Below the pieces are notes generated by a model. That model had not been told where the DNA came from and searched no databases. It saw only the letters and a program-made list of their open reading frames with translations. Position numbers and translations under genes: made by a program. From contig CAZQEZ010000087.1 of NCBI GenBank assembly GCA_964592475.1, forward strand, positions 1 through 18,459: DNA of 18,459 bases, read 5' to 3'. Of this stretch, positions 1-6,516 are shown piece by piece. The DNA comes from CAZQEZ01 sp964592475. Lineage in GTDB: Bacteria; Bacteroidota; Bacteroidia; Cytophagales; Cyclobacteriaceae. Within the stretch, counting starts at the first letter, position 1; every line of letters starts with the position of its first letter.

Positions 1-382
1 ACATGAAAACTAGCAGCGGCCAATCTTAATGTTTTCTTTTTTCATGAATCACAACATTTCAATAGAAAAAACTCTTAATTAAGTGTTCCTTCTATTTGCC
101 TTATGGGAATGCTATTATAGTAAATTATTCAGATATCCAAAAGATTTGGGGCTACATGTGGCTACATGTGTGAGCTATGCCTTAGCAGTAACTGCATTAG
201 ACATACCGCATCAACATTGGTGATAAAAATTGCCACCTTCGGGTAGCTGCAAATCGTTATTGGCTATGAAGGAATACAAGCTAACAACTTTCTTTATCAA
301 TTCATCAAAAGACATACTCTCCACATCTTCCAATAGATGACAAGTATATCAACAGATTATTATTGATAACTAAAACTATAAA
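1..382. other. Intergenic region with no convincing gene
   Basis: I see no intact gene here. A minus-strand open stretch at 315-211 would encode 34 residues from an ATG, ending in LPEGGNFYHQC. The same frame continues past its TGA as CGMSNAVTAKA before the next stop, so this may be the tail of a decayed gene, but I do not recognise the family. A perfect 10-bp tandem duplication at 151-170 lies within it. The stretch ends at the promoter of the ribonucleotide reductase operon. Confidence 0.4.
151..170. repeat. Perfect 10-bp tandem duplication
   Basis: The decamer GCTACATGTG occurs twice head to tail at 151-160 and 161-170. Each copy contains the palindrome ACATGT. It may be simple slippage or a pair of binding half-sites. 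There is no further copy nearby and it is more than 200 bp upstream of the nrdB promoter, so I assign no function. Confidence 0.8.
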
Positions 383-415
383 TTTGATTTTTTTATCTTA
401 TTTTATTTATCTTTG
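383..415 (+). promoter_or_regulatory. Bacteroidota-type promoter of the nrdB operon
   Basis: A -33 box TTTG at 383-386 and a -7 box TATCTTTG at 408-415 (consensus TAnnTTTG) are separated by 21 bp, as expected for the Bacteroidota housekeeping sigma factor. Transcription would begin near 420-423, about a dozen bases before the first helix of the cobalamin riboswitch. That agreement of position supports both calls. Confidence 0.7.
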
Positions 416-433
416 CATTAAGATAAATATTGT

Positions 434-545
434 TTTGGCTGTCTTGTTTTTTTAAAGACAGATAACAGGGGAATTGGGTGAAAATCCCAAGCTGTTGCGC
501 AACTGTAAACGGTAAATAAAACCGTAAGTCAGATTACCTGCCAAA
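434..545 (+). promoter_or_regulatory. Cobalamin riboswitch upstream of nrdB
   Basis: Conserved cobalamin-riboswitch blocks appear in order: GGGTGAAAATCCC at 475-487, GCGCAACTGTAA at 497-508 (in place of the usual CCGCAACTGTAA), and the B12 box AGTCAGATTACCTGCC ending at 542. The closing helix P1 can form between TTTGGC (434-439) and GCCAAA (540-545). The aptamer is compact. By known behaviour of the family, adenosylcobalamin or a related corrinoid binding should turn the downstream gene off. The next gene is a class I ribonucleotide reductase subunit, so B12 would repress the B12-independent enzyme. Confidence 0.9.
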
Positions 546-553
546 TCATATTT

Positions 554-584
554 GAATTTTGTTTTCGCATAAAAAACGAAGTTC
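554..584 (+). promoter_or_regulatory. Hairpin downstream of riboswitch 1, probable expression platform
   Basis: GAATTTTGTTTT (554-565) can pair along 12 positions with 573-584, including two G-U pairs, across a loop of about 7 nt. A weaker second hairpin follows (586-593 with 605-612) and then a T-rich stretch that includes TTTTTT near 616-621. The arrangement fits an off-state structure between aptamer and nrdB, acting either as a terminator or by occluding translation. The T tract does not directly follow the first stem, so the mechanism is unresolved. Confidence 0.4.
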
Positions 585-656
585 AGAAAGAGGTGATTCC
601 ATATCTTTTTTCCTTCCTTTTTTGTGCCATTGTTTAATTTTTAAAACTTCCATACA

Positions 657-1610
657 ATGGGCATTTTTGACAAACGATTAAATTATAAACCTTTTGAATA
701 CCCCGAAATTATGCAATTCGTGGATAGTATGAACGCTTCATTTTGGGTTCATAAAGAAATCGATTTTACGGCTGACATTCAAGATTTCAAATCCAACTTA
801 ACAGAATTAGAACAAGAAATAGTGAAGAGAAGTCTGCTTAGCATTGCCCAAGTAGAAATTGGCGTTAAGCGCTTTTGGGGAGATTTATACAGCCATTTCC
901 CAAAACCGGAATTTAATAATCTTGGTGCAACTTTCGCTGAATGTGAAGTAAGGCACGGTGAAGCTTATGCAAGATTATTGGAAGTATTGGGTTATAACAA
1001 AGACTTTGAAAATCTTGTAGATATTCCTGTATTCAAAAAGAAATTAGAACTAATAGAAAACAGTTTGTATGCAGATACCGATGTGGTCTCAAAACTGCTC
1101 TTCTTTGCAATCGTAATCGAAAACTCATCACTATTTTCACAATTTGCAAATGTTCTATCCTTTACCAGATTTAAAGGCTACTTAAAAAACACTTCAAATA
1201 TTATTGCTTGGACTTCTATTGATGAACAAAACCACGCTGATGCGGGAATTTATCTACTTAACAAATTGGAAAGTGAAGGCAATTTAACAGAGACTGTAAA
1301 AAATAGAATGGTTGAAGAAGTCAAAAAGTATATTAACTATGAATCAGAGCTTTTAGATTGGATTTATGAAGAAGGCGAATTGGATTTCTTCACAAAAGAA
1401 GATATGCTCAACTTTATGAGATACCGTGTAGATAATTCCCTGCAAAAAATCGGAATAAAAAAACTATTTAATATTTCAGCAGAGCAATACAGCCCAATGA
1501 AATGGTTTGATGAAGATGTTTTTGCTAATGAATTGGATGATTTTTTTGCTAAACGACCAACAGCGTATTCAAAGCACGACAAAAGTATTCACGCGGAAGA
1601 TTTATTTTAA
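657..1610 (+). CDS. nrdB: Class I ribonucleotide reductase beta subunit, probable subclass Id
   Basis: The product (317 aa) is the radical-generating small subunit of ribonucleoside-diphosphate reductase, which works with NrdA in the cytoplasm to make deoxynucleotides. Ferritin-like metal ligands are visible: E67 (QVEIG), E97 and H100 in EVRHGEAY, E155 (VIENS), and E190 and H193 in DEQNH. Y104 sits where the radical tyrosine lies in other class I proteins. This spacing, with Y104, matches the numbering I recall for Flavobacterium johnsoniae subclass Id, where a dimanganese centre starts catalysis and Tyr104 is not oxidised; assigning this protein to Id is inference. There is no N-terminal ATP-cone. 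The ATG at 657 has no Shine-Dalgarno sequence, usual for the phylum. It is the first gene after riboswitch 1, so repression by B12 is expected. Class I identity is secure; metal use is not. Confidence 0.96.
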   Translation: MGIFDKRLNYKPFEYPEIMQFVDSMNASFWVHKEIDFTADIQDFKSNLTELEQEIVKRSLLSIAQVEIGVKRFWGDLYSHFPKPEFNNLGATFAECEVRHGEAYARLLEVLGYNKDFENLVDIPVFKKKLELIENSLYADTDVVSKLLFFAIVIENSSLFSQFANVLSFTRFKGYLKNTSNIIAWTSIDEQNHADAGIYLLNKLESEGNLTETVKNRMVEEVKKYINYESELLDWIYEEGELDFFTKEDMLNFMRYRVDNSLQKIGIKKLFNISAEQYSPMKWFDEDVFANELDDFFAKRPTAYSKHDKSIHAEDLF

Positions 1611-1622
1611 AAATCACAAGAT

Positions 1623-2015
1623 ATGACAAGCGAATTAAAGGCGTGAATAGCTAAATCAAAAACTAAAAATTTTAAAGTTATTCTCCTAATAAGACTAACC
1701 ATTACGATACTTGTTTGGGGGAACTGCTATTAATATAATGGACGAAGCAGCTTTTATTGCTGCAACTCTTTTCAGCCGAAAAAAAATAGTAACTATTTCT
1801 TAGGATAAAATTGATTTTAAAGAACAATTCCTGCAGGAACTATTGTGGAATTAGTAGTAGAAGTCATTAATTAAGATAGTAACGACCATCTTAAAATTAA
1901 AAGTAGATTTATTTCAGTAGAAAATGTACTAAAATAAACCCCAAAAAAATTTATTTCAGGAGTTTTTACATTCGTAGCAATTGATGAAAATAATAATAAA
2001 ACGAAAGTCTTATGA
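1623..2015 (+). pseudogene. Decayed acyl-CoA thioesterase (hotdog fold) between nrdB and nrdA
   Basis: This 400-bp gap is not empty. Read across frames it gives pieces of a small hotdog acyl-CoA thioesterase: MTSELKA from 1623, then PNKTNHYDT, then MDEAAFIAAT and FSRKKIVTIS, then DKIDFKE, then IPAGTIVELVVEVI, NDHLKIK and finally ISGVFTFVAIDENN. At least three frameshifts and four in-frame stops interrupt it (TGA at 1644, later TAG and two TAA), so it cannot make a protein. Its final TGA (2013-2015) overlaps the nrdA ATG (2012) as ATGA, showing that it was once a translationally coupled middle gene of the operon. The many separate lesions argue against simple sequencing error. I am confident in the family from the ordered motifs but have run no search. 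Confidence 0.85.
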
Positions 2016-3661
2016 GTAAAATATGGTGGCTCAACGATGAAAGTGAGCAAATTTTAAACAGAGGTTATCTATTAAAAGGAGAAAGCGTAAAAGGTGCTAT
2101 TGATCGTATCGCTACGGCAGCAAGCAAACAACTTTACCGACCCGAAATGAAAGAAAAATTCATTGAAATTATTGTAAACGGTTGGATGAGTTTAAGTTCA
2201 CCGATTTGGGCAAATATGGGTACTGAAAGAGGTTTACCAATTTCATGTTTTAATGTCCACGTTCCCGATTATATTGAAGGGATTACACACAAATTAGGAG
2301 AAGTGATTATGCAGACCAAAATTGGAGGCGGAACATCTGGATATTTTGGAGAACTGCGTGGTAGAGGAACTTCGGTAACAGATAATGGACAAAGTAGCGG
2401 AGCAGTTTCATTTATGAAATTGTTTGACACGGCAATGGACACAATCTCACAAGGTGGGGTAAGAAGAGGTGCATTTGCGGCTTATTTAGACATTGACCAT
2501 CCTGATATTGCAGAGTTTCTAAATATAAAAGATATTGGCAGTCCTCTTCAAAATTTATTTTTTGGTGTGTGCGTTCCTGATTATTGGATGCAGGAAATGA
2601 TAGATGGAGATATGGAAAAACGCAAATTTTGGGCAAGAGTTTTAGAGTCAAGGCAGCAAAAAGGAATGCCCTATATCCTGTTTTCAGACAATGTAAATCG
2701 AAACAAACCACAGGTTTATAAAGACCTTAATATGCGCATCAATGCAAGTAATCTGTGTTCAGAAATAATGCTTCCATCTAATTTTGACGAATCGTTTATC
2801 TGTTGCCTATCTTCAATGAACCTCGAGCTCTATGATCAGTGGAAAGATACAGATGCCGTACAAACAGCCATATTCTTTTTAGATGCCGTTTTGCAAGAAT
2901 TTGTCAACAAAACGGAAGGTAATTATTATCTCAAATCTGCCAACTCTTTTGCTAAAAGACATAGATCAATTGGCTTGGGAGTAATGGGCTGGCATTCTTA
3001 TTTACAAAAGAATATGATTCCGTTTGAAGGTTTTGAAGCCAAACAATTGACAAGTAAAATTTTTAAACATATTCGTTCTGAGGCTGATATTGCAAGTGAA
3101 AGATTGGCTGAAATATTTGGAGAACCCGAATTGTTAAAAGGTTACGGCATTAGAAACACTACTGTAATGGCAATTGCACCCACAACATCTTCTTCAGCTA
3201 TTTTAGGGCAAACCTCCCCTGGAATAGAGCCTTTTAGCAGTAATTATTTCAAAGCTGGATTATCCAAAGGTAATTTTATCCGAAAAAATAAATACCTGAA
3301 GGCATTATTAGAAGAAAAAGAAATGGATAACGAAGAAACCTGGCGAAGCATTATGCTCAATCAGGGAAGTGTACAGCATTTAGATGAATTAACAGAGCAA
3401 GAAAAAGCTGTTTTTAAAACATTTAAAGAAATTAGTCAGTTAGAAATAATACAACAAGCTTCAATCCGACAAGCGTTCATTGACCAATCCCAAAGCCTGA
3501 ACATCAATATTCCCCATAATTTAGCGGTAAAAGATGTAAATAAACTATTGATAGAAGCTTGGAAGTTAGGCATAAAAACACTCTATTATCAAAGAAGTCA
3601 AAGTATTTCAAAAGAAACGGTAGTACAAAATTTGGTACAATGTGTGAGTTGTGAGGGATAA
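2012..3661 (+). CDS. nrdA: Class I ribonucleotide reductase alpha (catalytic) subunit
   Basis: The product (549 aa) reduces ribonucleoside diphosphates using the radical generated by NrdB. The catalytic set is complete: first redox cysteine C79 (PISCFNVHV), the N247/C249/E251 triad in NASNLCSEI with C249 as thiyl-radical site, second redox cysteine C264 or C265 (FICCLSSMNL), the radical-transfer pair Y525-Y526 (TLYYQRSQS), and the C-terminal shuttle cysteines C544 and C547 (CVSCEG). It is much shorter than E. coli NrdA (761 aa) because the N-terminal ATP-cone is absent, so dATP overall-activity control through that domain is not expected. This length is normal for the Bacteroidota type, and I do not consider it truncated. 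The start overlaps the stop of the decayed thioesterase. It should share riboswitch 1 with nrdB. Confidence 0.96.
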   Translation: MSKIWWLNDESEQILNRGYLLKGESVKGAIDRIATAASKQLYRPEMKEKFIEIIVNGWMSLSSPIWANMGTERGLPISCFNVHVPDYIEGITHKLGEVIMQTKIGGGTSGYFGELRGRGTSVTDNGQSSGAVSFMKLFDTAMDTISQGGVRRGAFAAYLDIDHPDIAEFLNIKDIGSPLQNLFFGVCVPDYWMQEMIDGDMEKRKFWARVLESRQQKGMPYILFSDNVNRNKPQVYKDLNMRINASNLCSEIMLPSNFDESFICCLSSMNLELYDQWKDTDAVQTAIFFLDAVLQEFVNKTEGNYYLKSANSFAKRHRSIGLGVMGWHSYLQKNMIPFEGFEAKQLTSKIFKHIRSEADIASERLAEIFGEPELLKGYGIRNTTVMAIAPTTSSSAILGQTSPGIEPFSSNYFKAGLSKGNFIRKNKYLKALLEEKEMDNEETWRSIMLNQGSVQHLDELTEQEKAVFKTFKEISQLEIIQQASIRQAFIDQSQSLNINIPHNLAVKDVNKLLIEAWKLGIKTLYYQRSQSISKETVVQNLVQCVSCEG

Positions 3662-3765
3662 ACCTAAATAAGGTAAAATTGTATGAATATAAAGGTAGGT
3701 AAAGGGCAATAATATAATAGCCTTACAATTTACAACCTATAACATGGGCTTAGAGTTAGCGGGCG

Positions 3766-3820
3766 GGCAGTGGTTAAATGAAGTATTGTGCTTCGTTTAA
3801 AGTGTAGTGCCATTTTTTTT
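3766..3820 (+). terminator. Probable rho-independent terminator of the nrd operon
   Basis: TTAAATGAAG (3774-3783) pairs with CTTCGTTTAA (3791-3800) over 10 positions with one G-U and a 7-nt loop. Outer bases GGCA (3766-3769) can also pair with TGCC (3808-3811). A run of eight T follows at 3813-3820. The position, about 105 bp after nrdA, suits the end of that transcript. The structure could instead be part of a dispersed intergenic repeat. Confidence 0.5.
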
Positions 3821-3829
3821 GTGTTTATT

Positions 3830-4039
3830 GTGAAGGAAAATGGAAAAATACTTGGCGGTTTGACAATTTAAGTTTTTCACAGATACTATGGTGCTATACC
3901 AGTTGCCTTTATTTATGACGTTGGAATCACACCTGACCTTCAAGGACAATGCTTAGGGAAATTATTAATATCAGAGGTTTGTAAATATTGCATAGACAGC
4001 GGATTTGAAGACGGGTCACATTTTACTTTACAGATTTAG
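3830..4039 (+). pseudogene. GNAT-family acetyltransferase remnant with internal stop
   Basis: One frame reads KENGKILGGLTI, a TAA stop (3869-3871), then FHRYYGAIPVAFIYDVGI and PDLQGQCLGKLLISEVCKY, ending at TAG 4037-4039. The gkilGgl strand followed by PxLQGxxLGKxLI is the GNAT acetyl-CoA-binding arrangement (strand beta4, then motif A). The usual Q/RxxGxG/A loop reads QGQCLG. Both the N-terminal third and the C-terminal part of a normal GNAT domain (about 140-150 aa) are missing, and a stop splits the rest. It is therefore a gene relic. Substrate cannot be inferred. Confidence 0.6.
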
Positions 4040-4252
4040 CATCCCCCCTTACCACCTTCCCTACTTCCTTCCTGATCCTCCGGGCATTATACTCAATCGC
4101 CTGCTGCCAATCCTCTGCTCCTTTTAAATCAATGAATGGCATCAACAAGTAAATTGCCGGTAGTCCTATTTCCGGAACCGGCCCCAGAACAATGGTTGGG
4201 CTTTCTCATATTCGCTAAAAATTACTCTTACCTCTTTTTTAATTATTTTCAT
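4023..4252 (-). pseudogene. Unidentified minus-strand gene remnant
   Basis: From an ATG at 4252 the minus strand reads MKIIKKEVRVIFSEYEKAQP and stops soon after. A neighbouring frame takes over at once with VLGPVPEIGLPAIYLLMPFI and later AIEYNARRIRKEVGKVV, ending at TAA 4025-4023. The two pieces together look like one frameshifted gene of about 75 codons, and composition is richer in G+C than the surroundings. I do not recognise the family. It overlaps the end of the GNAT relic by 17 bp, so the two relics probably came from different insertion events. Confidence 0.3.
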
Positions 4253-4284
4253 AACAATGGTTAGTATAATTATTGCTATTTCTT

Positions 4285-4292
4285 TACTTTTG
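4285..4292 (+). promoter_or_regulatory. -7 box of the cobalamin operon promoter
   Basis: TACTTTTG matches the Bacteroidota -7 consensus TAnnTTTG. Transcription would start near 4297-4299, exactly where the first helix of riboswitch 2 begins, which is the main support. I see no clean TTTG -33 box at the usual distance, so the call rests on the -7 box and its position. Confidence 0.5.
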
Positions 4293-4296
4293 CTGT

Positions 4297-4507
4297 CGAT
4301 TAGGGTCGTGCTTTGCTTTTTAGCAATTCACGTTAATAGGGAATCCGGTGAAAATCCGGAACAGTGCCCGCTGCTGTAATCCTGTGGTTGCTTTTGCAGC
4401 CTCAGTTTCTTGGCAAACTCCTTCGCCACTGTTCGTGTACTAATAATTATTAGAACGAGCGGGAAGGCAGCCAAAGAACGGGAAAGTCAGAAGACCTGCC
4501 TTAGTCG
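4297..4507 (+). promoter_or_regulatory. Cobalamin riboswitch controlling the B12 transport/biosynthesis operon
   Basis: Core blocks are AATAGGGAATCCGGTGAAAA (4335-4354) followed by TCCGGAAC, GTGCCCGCTGCTGTAATCC (4364-4382) and the B12 box AAAGTCAGAAGACCTGCC (4483-4500). P1 forms between CGATTAGGG (4297-4305) and CCTTAGTCG (4499-4507), nine positions including two G-U pairs. About 100 nt lie between the CTGTAAT block and the B12 box, so the variable peripheral helices are much longer than in riboswitch 1. They include the palindrome CTAATAATTATTAG near 4439-4452. Corrinoid binding is expected to repress the downstream uptake and biosynthesis genes. Confidence 0.93.
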
Positions 4508-4522
4508 TTTACTTAACTTTAA

Positions 4523-4543
4523 TTGCTTTCGGGTCAAAAGCAA
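4523..4543 (+). promoter_or_regulatory. Hairpin just before the btuF start, candidate translational switch
   Basis: TTGCTTT (4523-4529) pairs perfectly with AAAGCAA (4537-4543) around a 7-nt loop. It ends 9 nt before the ATG at 4553 and begins 15 nt after P1 of riboswitch 2. No T-tract follows, so control of ribosome access is more likely than termination. It also argues against the in-frame TTG at 4523 being the start codon. Confidence 0.4.
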
Positions 4544-4552
4544 CAAAAGCTT

Positions 4553-5418
4553 ATGATAACAAAACGACTTTACCCGTGCTTAAGGTGGGCATATTTTATG
4601 CTCATATTTTCGGTATGCTGCAATTGCTGCAAACAGGAAATACCAGAAGATCTATCAAATAAACGCGCTCCTCAGGTTAAAACAACAGGACAGGAAACCA
4701 TGGTTGTAAACCATGCCATTGGATTCACTTTTGAATACCATTCTGAATTTGAAATCCTCCATACTCATAATCATTATCAAAAGAGAAAAGATACCACTCA
4801 TTACATTTTGCTCAGTAAGGAGTTCAATATACCCGAACAATTCCAGAGCTACCAGGTGATTCATACGCCAGTCAATAAAGCAGTATTGATGTCCACCACC
4901 CATTTAGGGCTTTTTGATGCCATAAACCAGCTATCTGCTATTACCACACTTTCCAGTACTAACTATTTTTGGAACGAGACTTTGCGCCAGGCAGTGGCTG
5001 AAGGAAAAGTAGAGGAAGTAGGTCGTGATACCAACCTCAACCTGGAGCAGGTAATAAATTTACAACCTGATCTGGTGATGGCTGTTGGGTATCCGAAGAT
5101 ACAATATCAATCCTACATCCTATTGAAAGAAGCACGTATTCCCGTAATTTATAATGCTGAATGGCAGGAACTGTCGATATTGGGCCGGGCAGAGTGGCTT
5201 AAAGTAGCTACTATCCTGACCCATAAGGGAAGACAAGCCAATGCATTTTACAACCAGTTGGCAGCTACTTTTGATTCGTTGAAGATGTTGACCCAGAATT
5301 TATCAGATAAAACCATAATTCTTAGTAACCTGCCCCACAGAGGCACCTGGTTTGTACCTGGATGCATCCCGATATTTTGCCTGATCATGAATTATTTTTT
5401 TACAAAATATTAAATTGA
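4553..5418 (+). pseudogene. btuF: Truncated BtuF-like corrinoid-binding lipoprotein (internal deletion)
   Basis: The intact relatives are surface or periplasmic lipoproteins that pass corrinoid to BtuCD. The gene starts at ATG 4553 with a hydrophobic Cys-rich leader (MLIFSVCCNCC), though the lipobox is imperfect. A binding-protein domain follows (TTHLGLFDAINQLSAIT, LQPDLVMAVG, LSNLPHRGTWFVPG). After FVPG at 5351-5362 the frame runs into a short foreign tail and stops at 5413. Starting at 5362 the next frame reads HPDILPDHELFFYKILN and stops at TGA 5416-5418, overlapping the btuC ATG. That is the normal family C-terminus, matching FHPELLPNHQLKYYQQLQ at the end of the second copy (16172-17350). 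Compared with that copy about 108 codons are gone, with a frame change at the junction. Most of the C-terminal lobe is missing, so the product is probably inactive. Confidence 0.8.
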
Positions 5419-6512
5419 TGATGAATAAAACTGCTACACTCGAAAACGCCAAACAGGAAATTGAACTGCCAGCCCTTTTTCCAAGGGTTGCGCTATTGAT
5501 ATCATTGCTTGTAGCGGTTATTCTGTTCTTTATACTTGACTTAGCCCTCGGTTCAGTCAGTATTCCATTTGCCGAAATAGTCAATATACTGGTAGGTAAA
5601 GGCTCGGACAACATGGCATGGCAAAAAATTGTAGAAAGTATTCGATTACCCAAAGCATTTACTGCGATATTGGCCGGCTTGGCACTTTCTTTAAGCGGTC
5701 TGCAAATGCAAACACTCTTCCGCAATCCATTGGCAGGACCTTCCGTGTTGGGAATTACAGCCGGGGCCAGCCTGGGTGTTGCTGTAGTTATGTTGAGTTC
5801 AGGAGTGGTTACCACCAGCTATACTATCCAGCAACTGGGAATTACCGGCAGCTGGCTGGTAGTACTTGCTTCAACTGCAGGTTCAGCTTTGATTTTTCTG
5901 ATCATTATTGCCATTTCCCTGCGTATCACTGACAATATTGTATTACTGATCGTGGGCATCATGTTGGCCAATATCACCATTGCCGTGGTGAGCGTGTGGC
6001 AGTATTTCAGTGGCCCTGAACAAATACAAGATTACCTGATCTGGACCTTCGGTAGTTTGTCAGGAGTTACCAATCAACATTTGAAGGTTCTATGCATAAC
6101 AGTTCTGATTGGTACTTTGCTCACCTTTATCAGTTCCAAATTTCTGAATTTATTGTTGCTGGGAGAAAATTATGCCCGTAGTATGGGGCTTGGTATCCTT
6201 GGGGTAAAAATATTGATCATTACGTCCACCAGTTTAATGGCGGGTGCTGTCACCGGGTTTTGTGGCCCCATCGGTTTCATTGGAATCGCTGTACCGCACC
6301 TAAGCCGTTCTATCTTCAATACCTCCGACCACCGGGTCTTGATTCCCGTCAGCTGCCTGATCGGCGCTGCATTAATGTTGTTCTGTGATATCATTGCACA
6401 GTTACCTGGAAGCCAAACTACATTACCCATCAACTCTGTAACTGCCCTGATTGGTTCTCCCATCGTACTATGGGTAATCTTAAAAAATAGAAACCTGAAA
6501 GCTGCTTTTTAA
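5418..6512 (+). CDS. btuC: BtuC/FecCD-family ABC transporter permease, probable corrinoid importer
   Basis: This polytopic inner-membrane protein (364 aa) should form the dimeric channel of a vitamin B12 importer. Hydrophobic segments fill most of its length, the first at about residues 23-50. Family landmarks are SGLQMQTLFRNPLAGPSVLG with GITAGASLG, the GSLSGV segment, and GPIGFIGIAVPHLSR, which forms the region coupling to the ATPase. I chose ATG 5418, which overlaps the relic btuF stop as TGATG; ATG 5421 is also possible, and the in-frame TTG at 5415 is unlikely. The family also includes haem and siderophore permeases; the riboswitch and cob neighbours point to corrinoids. Four bases separate it from the ATPase gene. 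Confidence 0.93.
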   Translation: MMNKTATLENAKQEIELPALFPRVALLISLLVAVILFFILDLALGSVSIPFAEIVNILVGKGSDNMAWQKIVESIRLPKAFTAILAGLALSLSGLQMQTLFRNPLAGPSVLGITAGASLGVAVVMLSSGVVTTSYTIQQLGITGSWLVVLASTAGSALIFLIIIAISLRITDNIVLLIVGIMLANITIAVVSVWQYFSGPEQIQDYLIWTFGSLSGVTNQHLKVLCITVLIGTLLTFISSKFLNLLLLGENYARSMGLGILGVKILIITSTSLMAGAVTGFCGPIGFIGIAVPHLSRSIFNTSDHRVLIPVSCLIGAALMLFCDIIAQLPGSQTTLPINSVTALIGSPIVLWVILKNRNLKAAF

Positions 6513-6516
6513 AAAT

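Noticed and set aside
2012..3661. NrdA as a truncated gene because it is far shorter than the E. coli protein
   Set aside because: All redox, thiyl-radical and radical-transfer residues are present and the start and end are natural. The difference is the missing N-terminal ATP-cone and insertions, normal for the Bacteroidota type.
4439..4452. CTAATAATTATTAG palindrome as a separate operator
   Set aside because: It sits in the variable peripheral-helix region of riboswitch 2 and is better explained as part of that RNA fold.
4523..4552. TTG at 4523 as the btuF start
   Set aside because: It lies within the stem of a hairpin just after the riboswitch and adds a non-hydrophobic leader in front of the signal peptide. 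ATG 4553 gives a normal lipoprotein start.
5303..5815. Minus-strand open frame of 170 codons opposite btuF/btuC
   Set aside because: It lies opposite well-supported coding sequence, has Ala/Thr/Ser-rich shadow composition and no recognisable motif.
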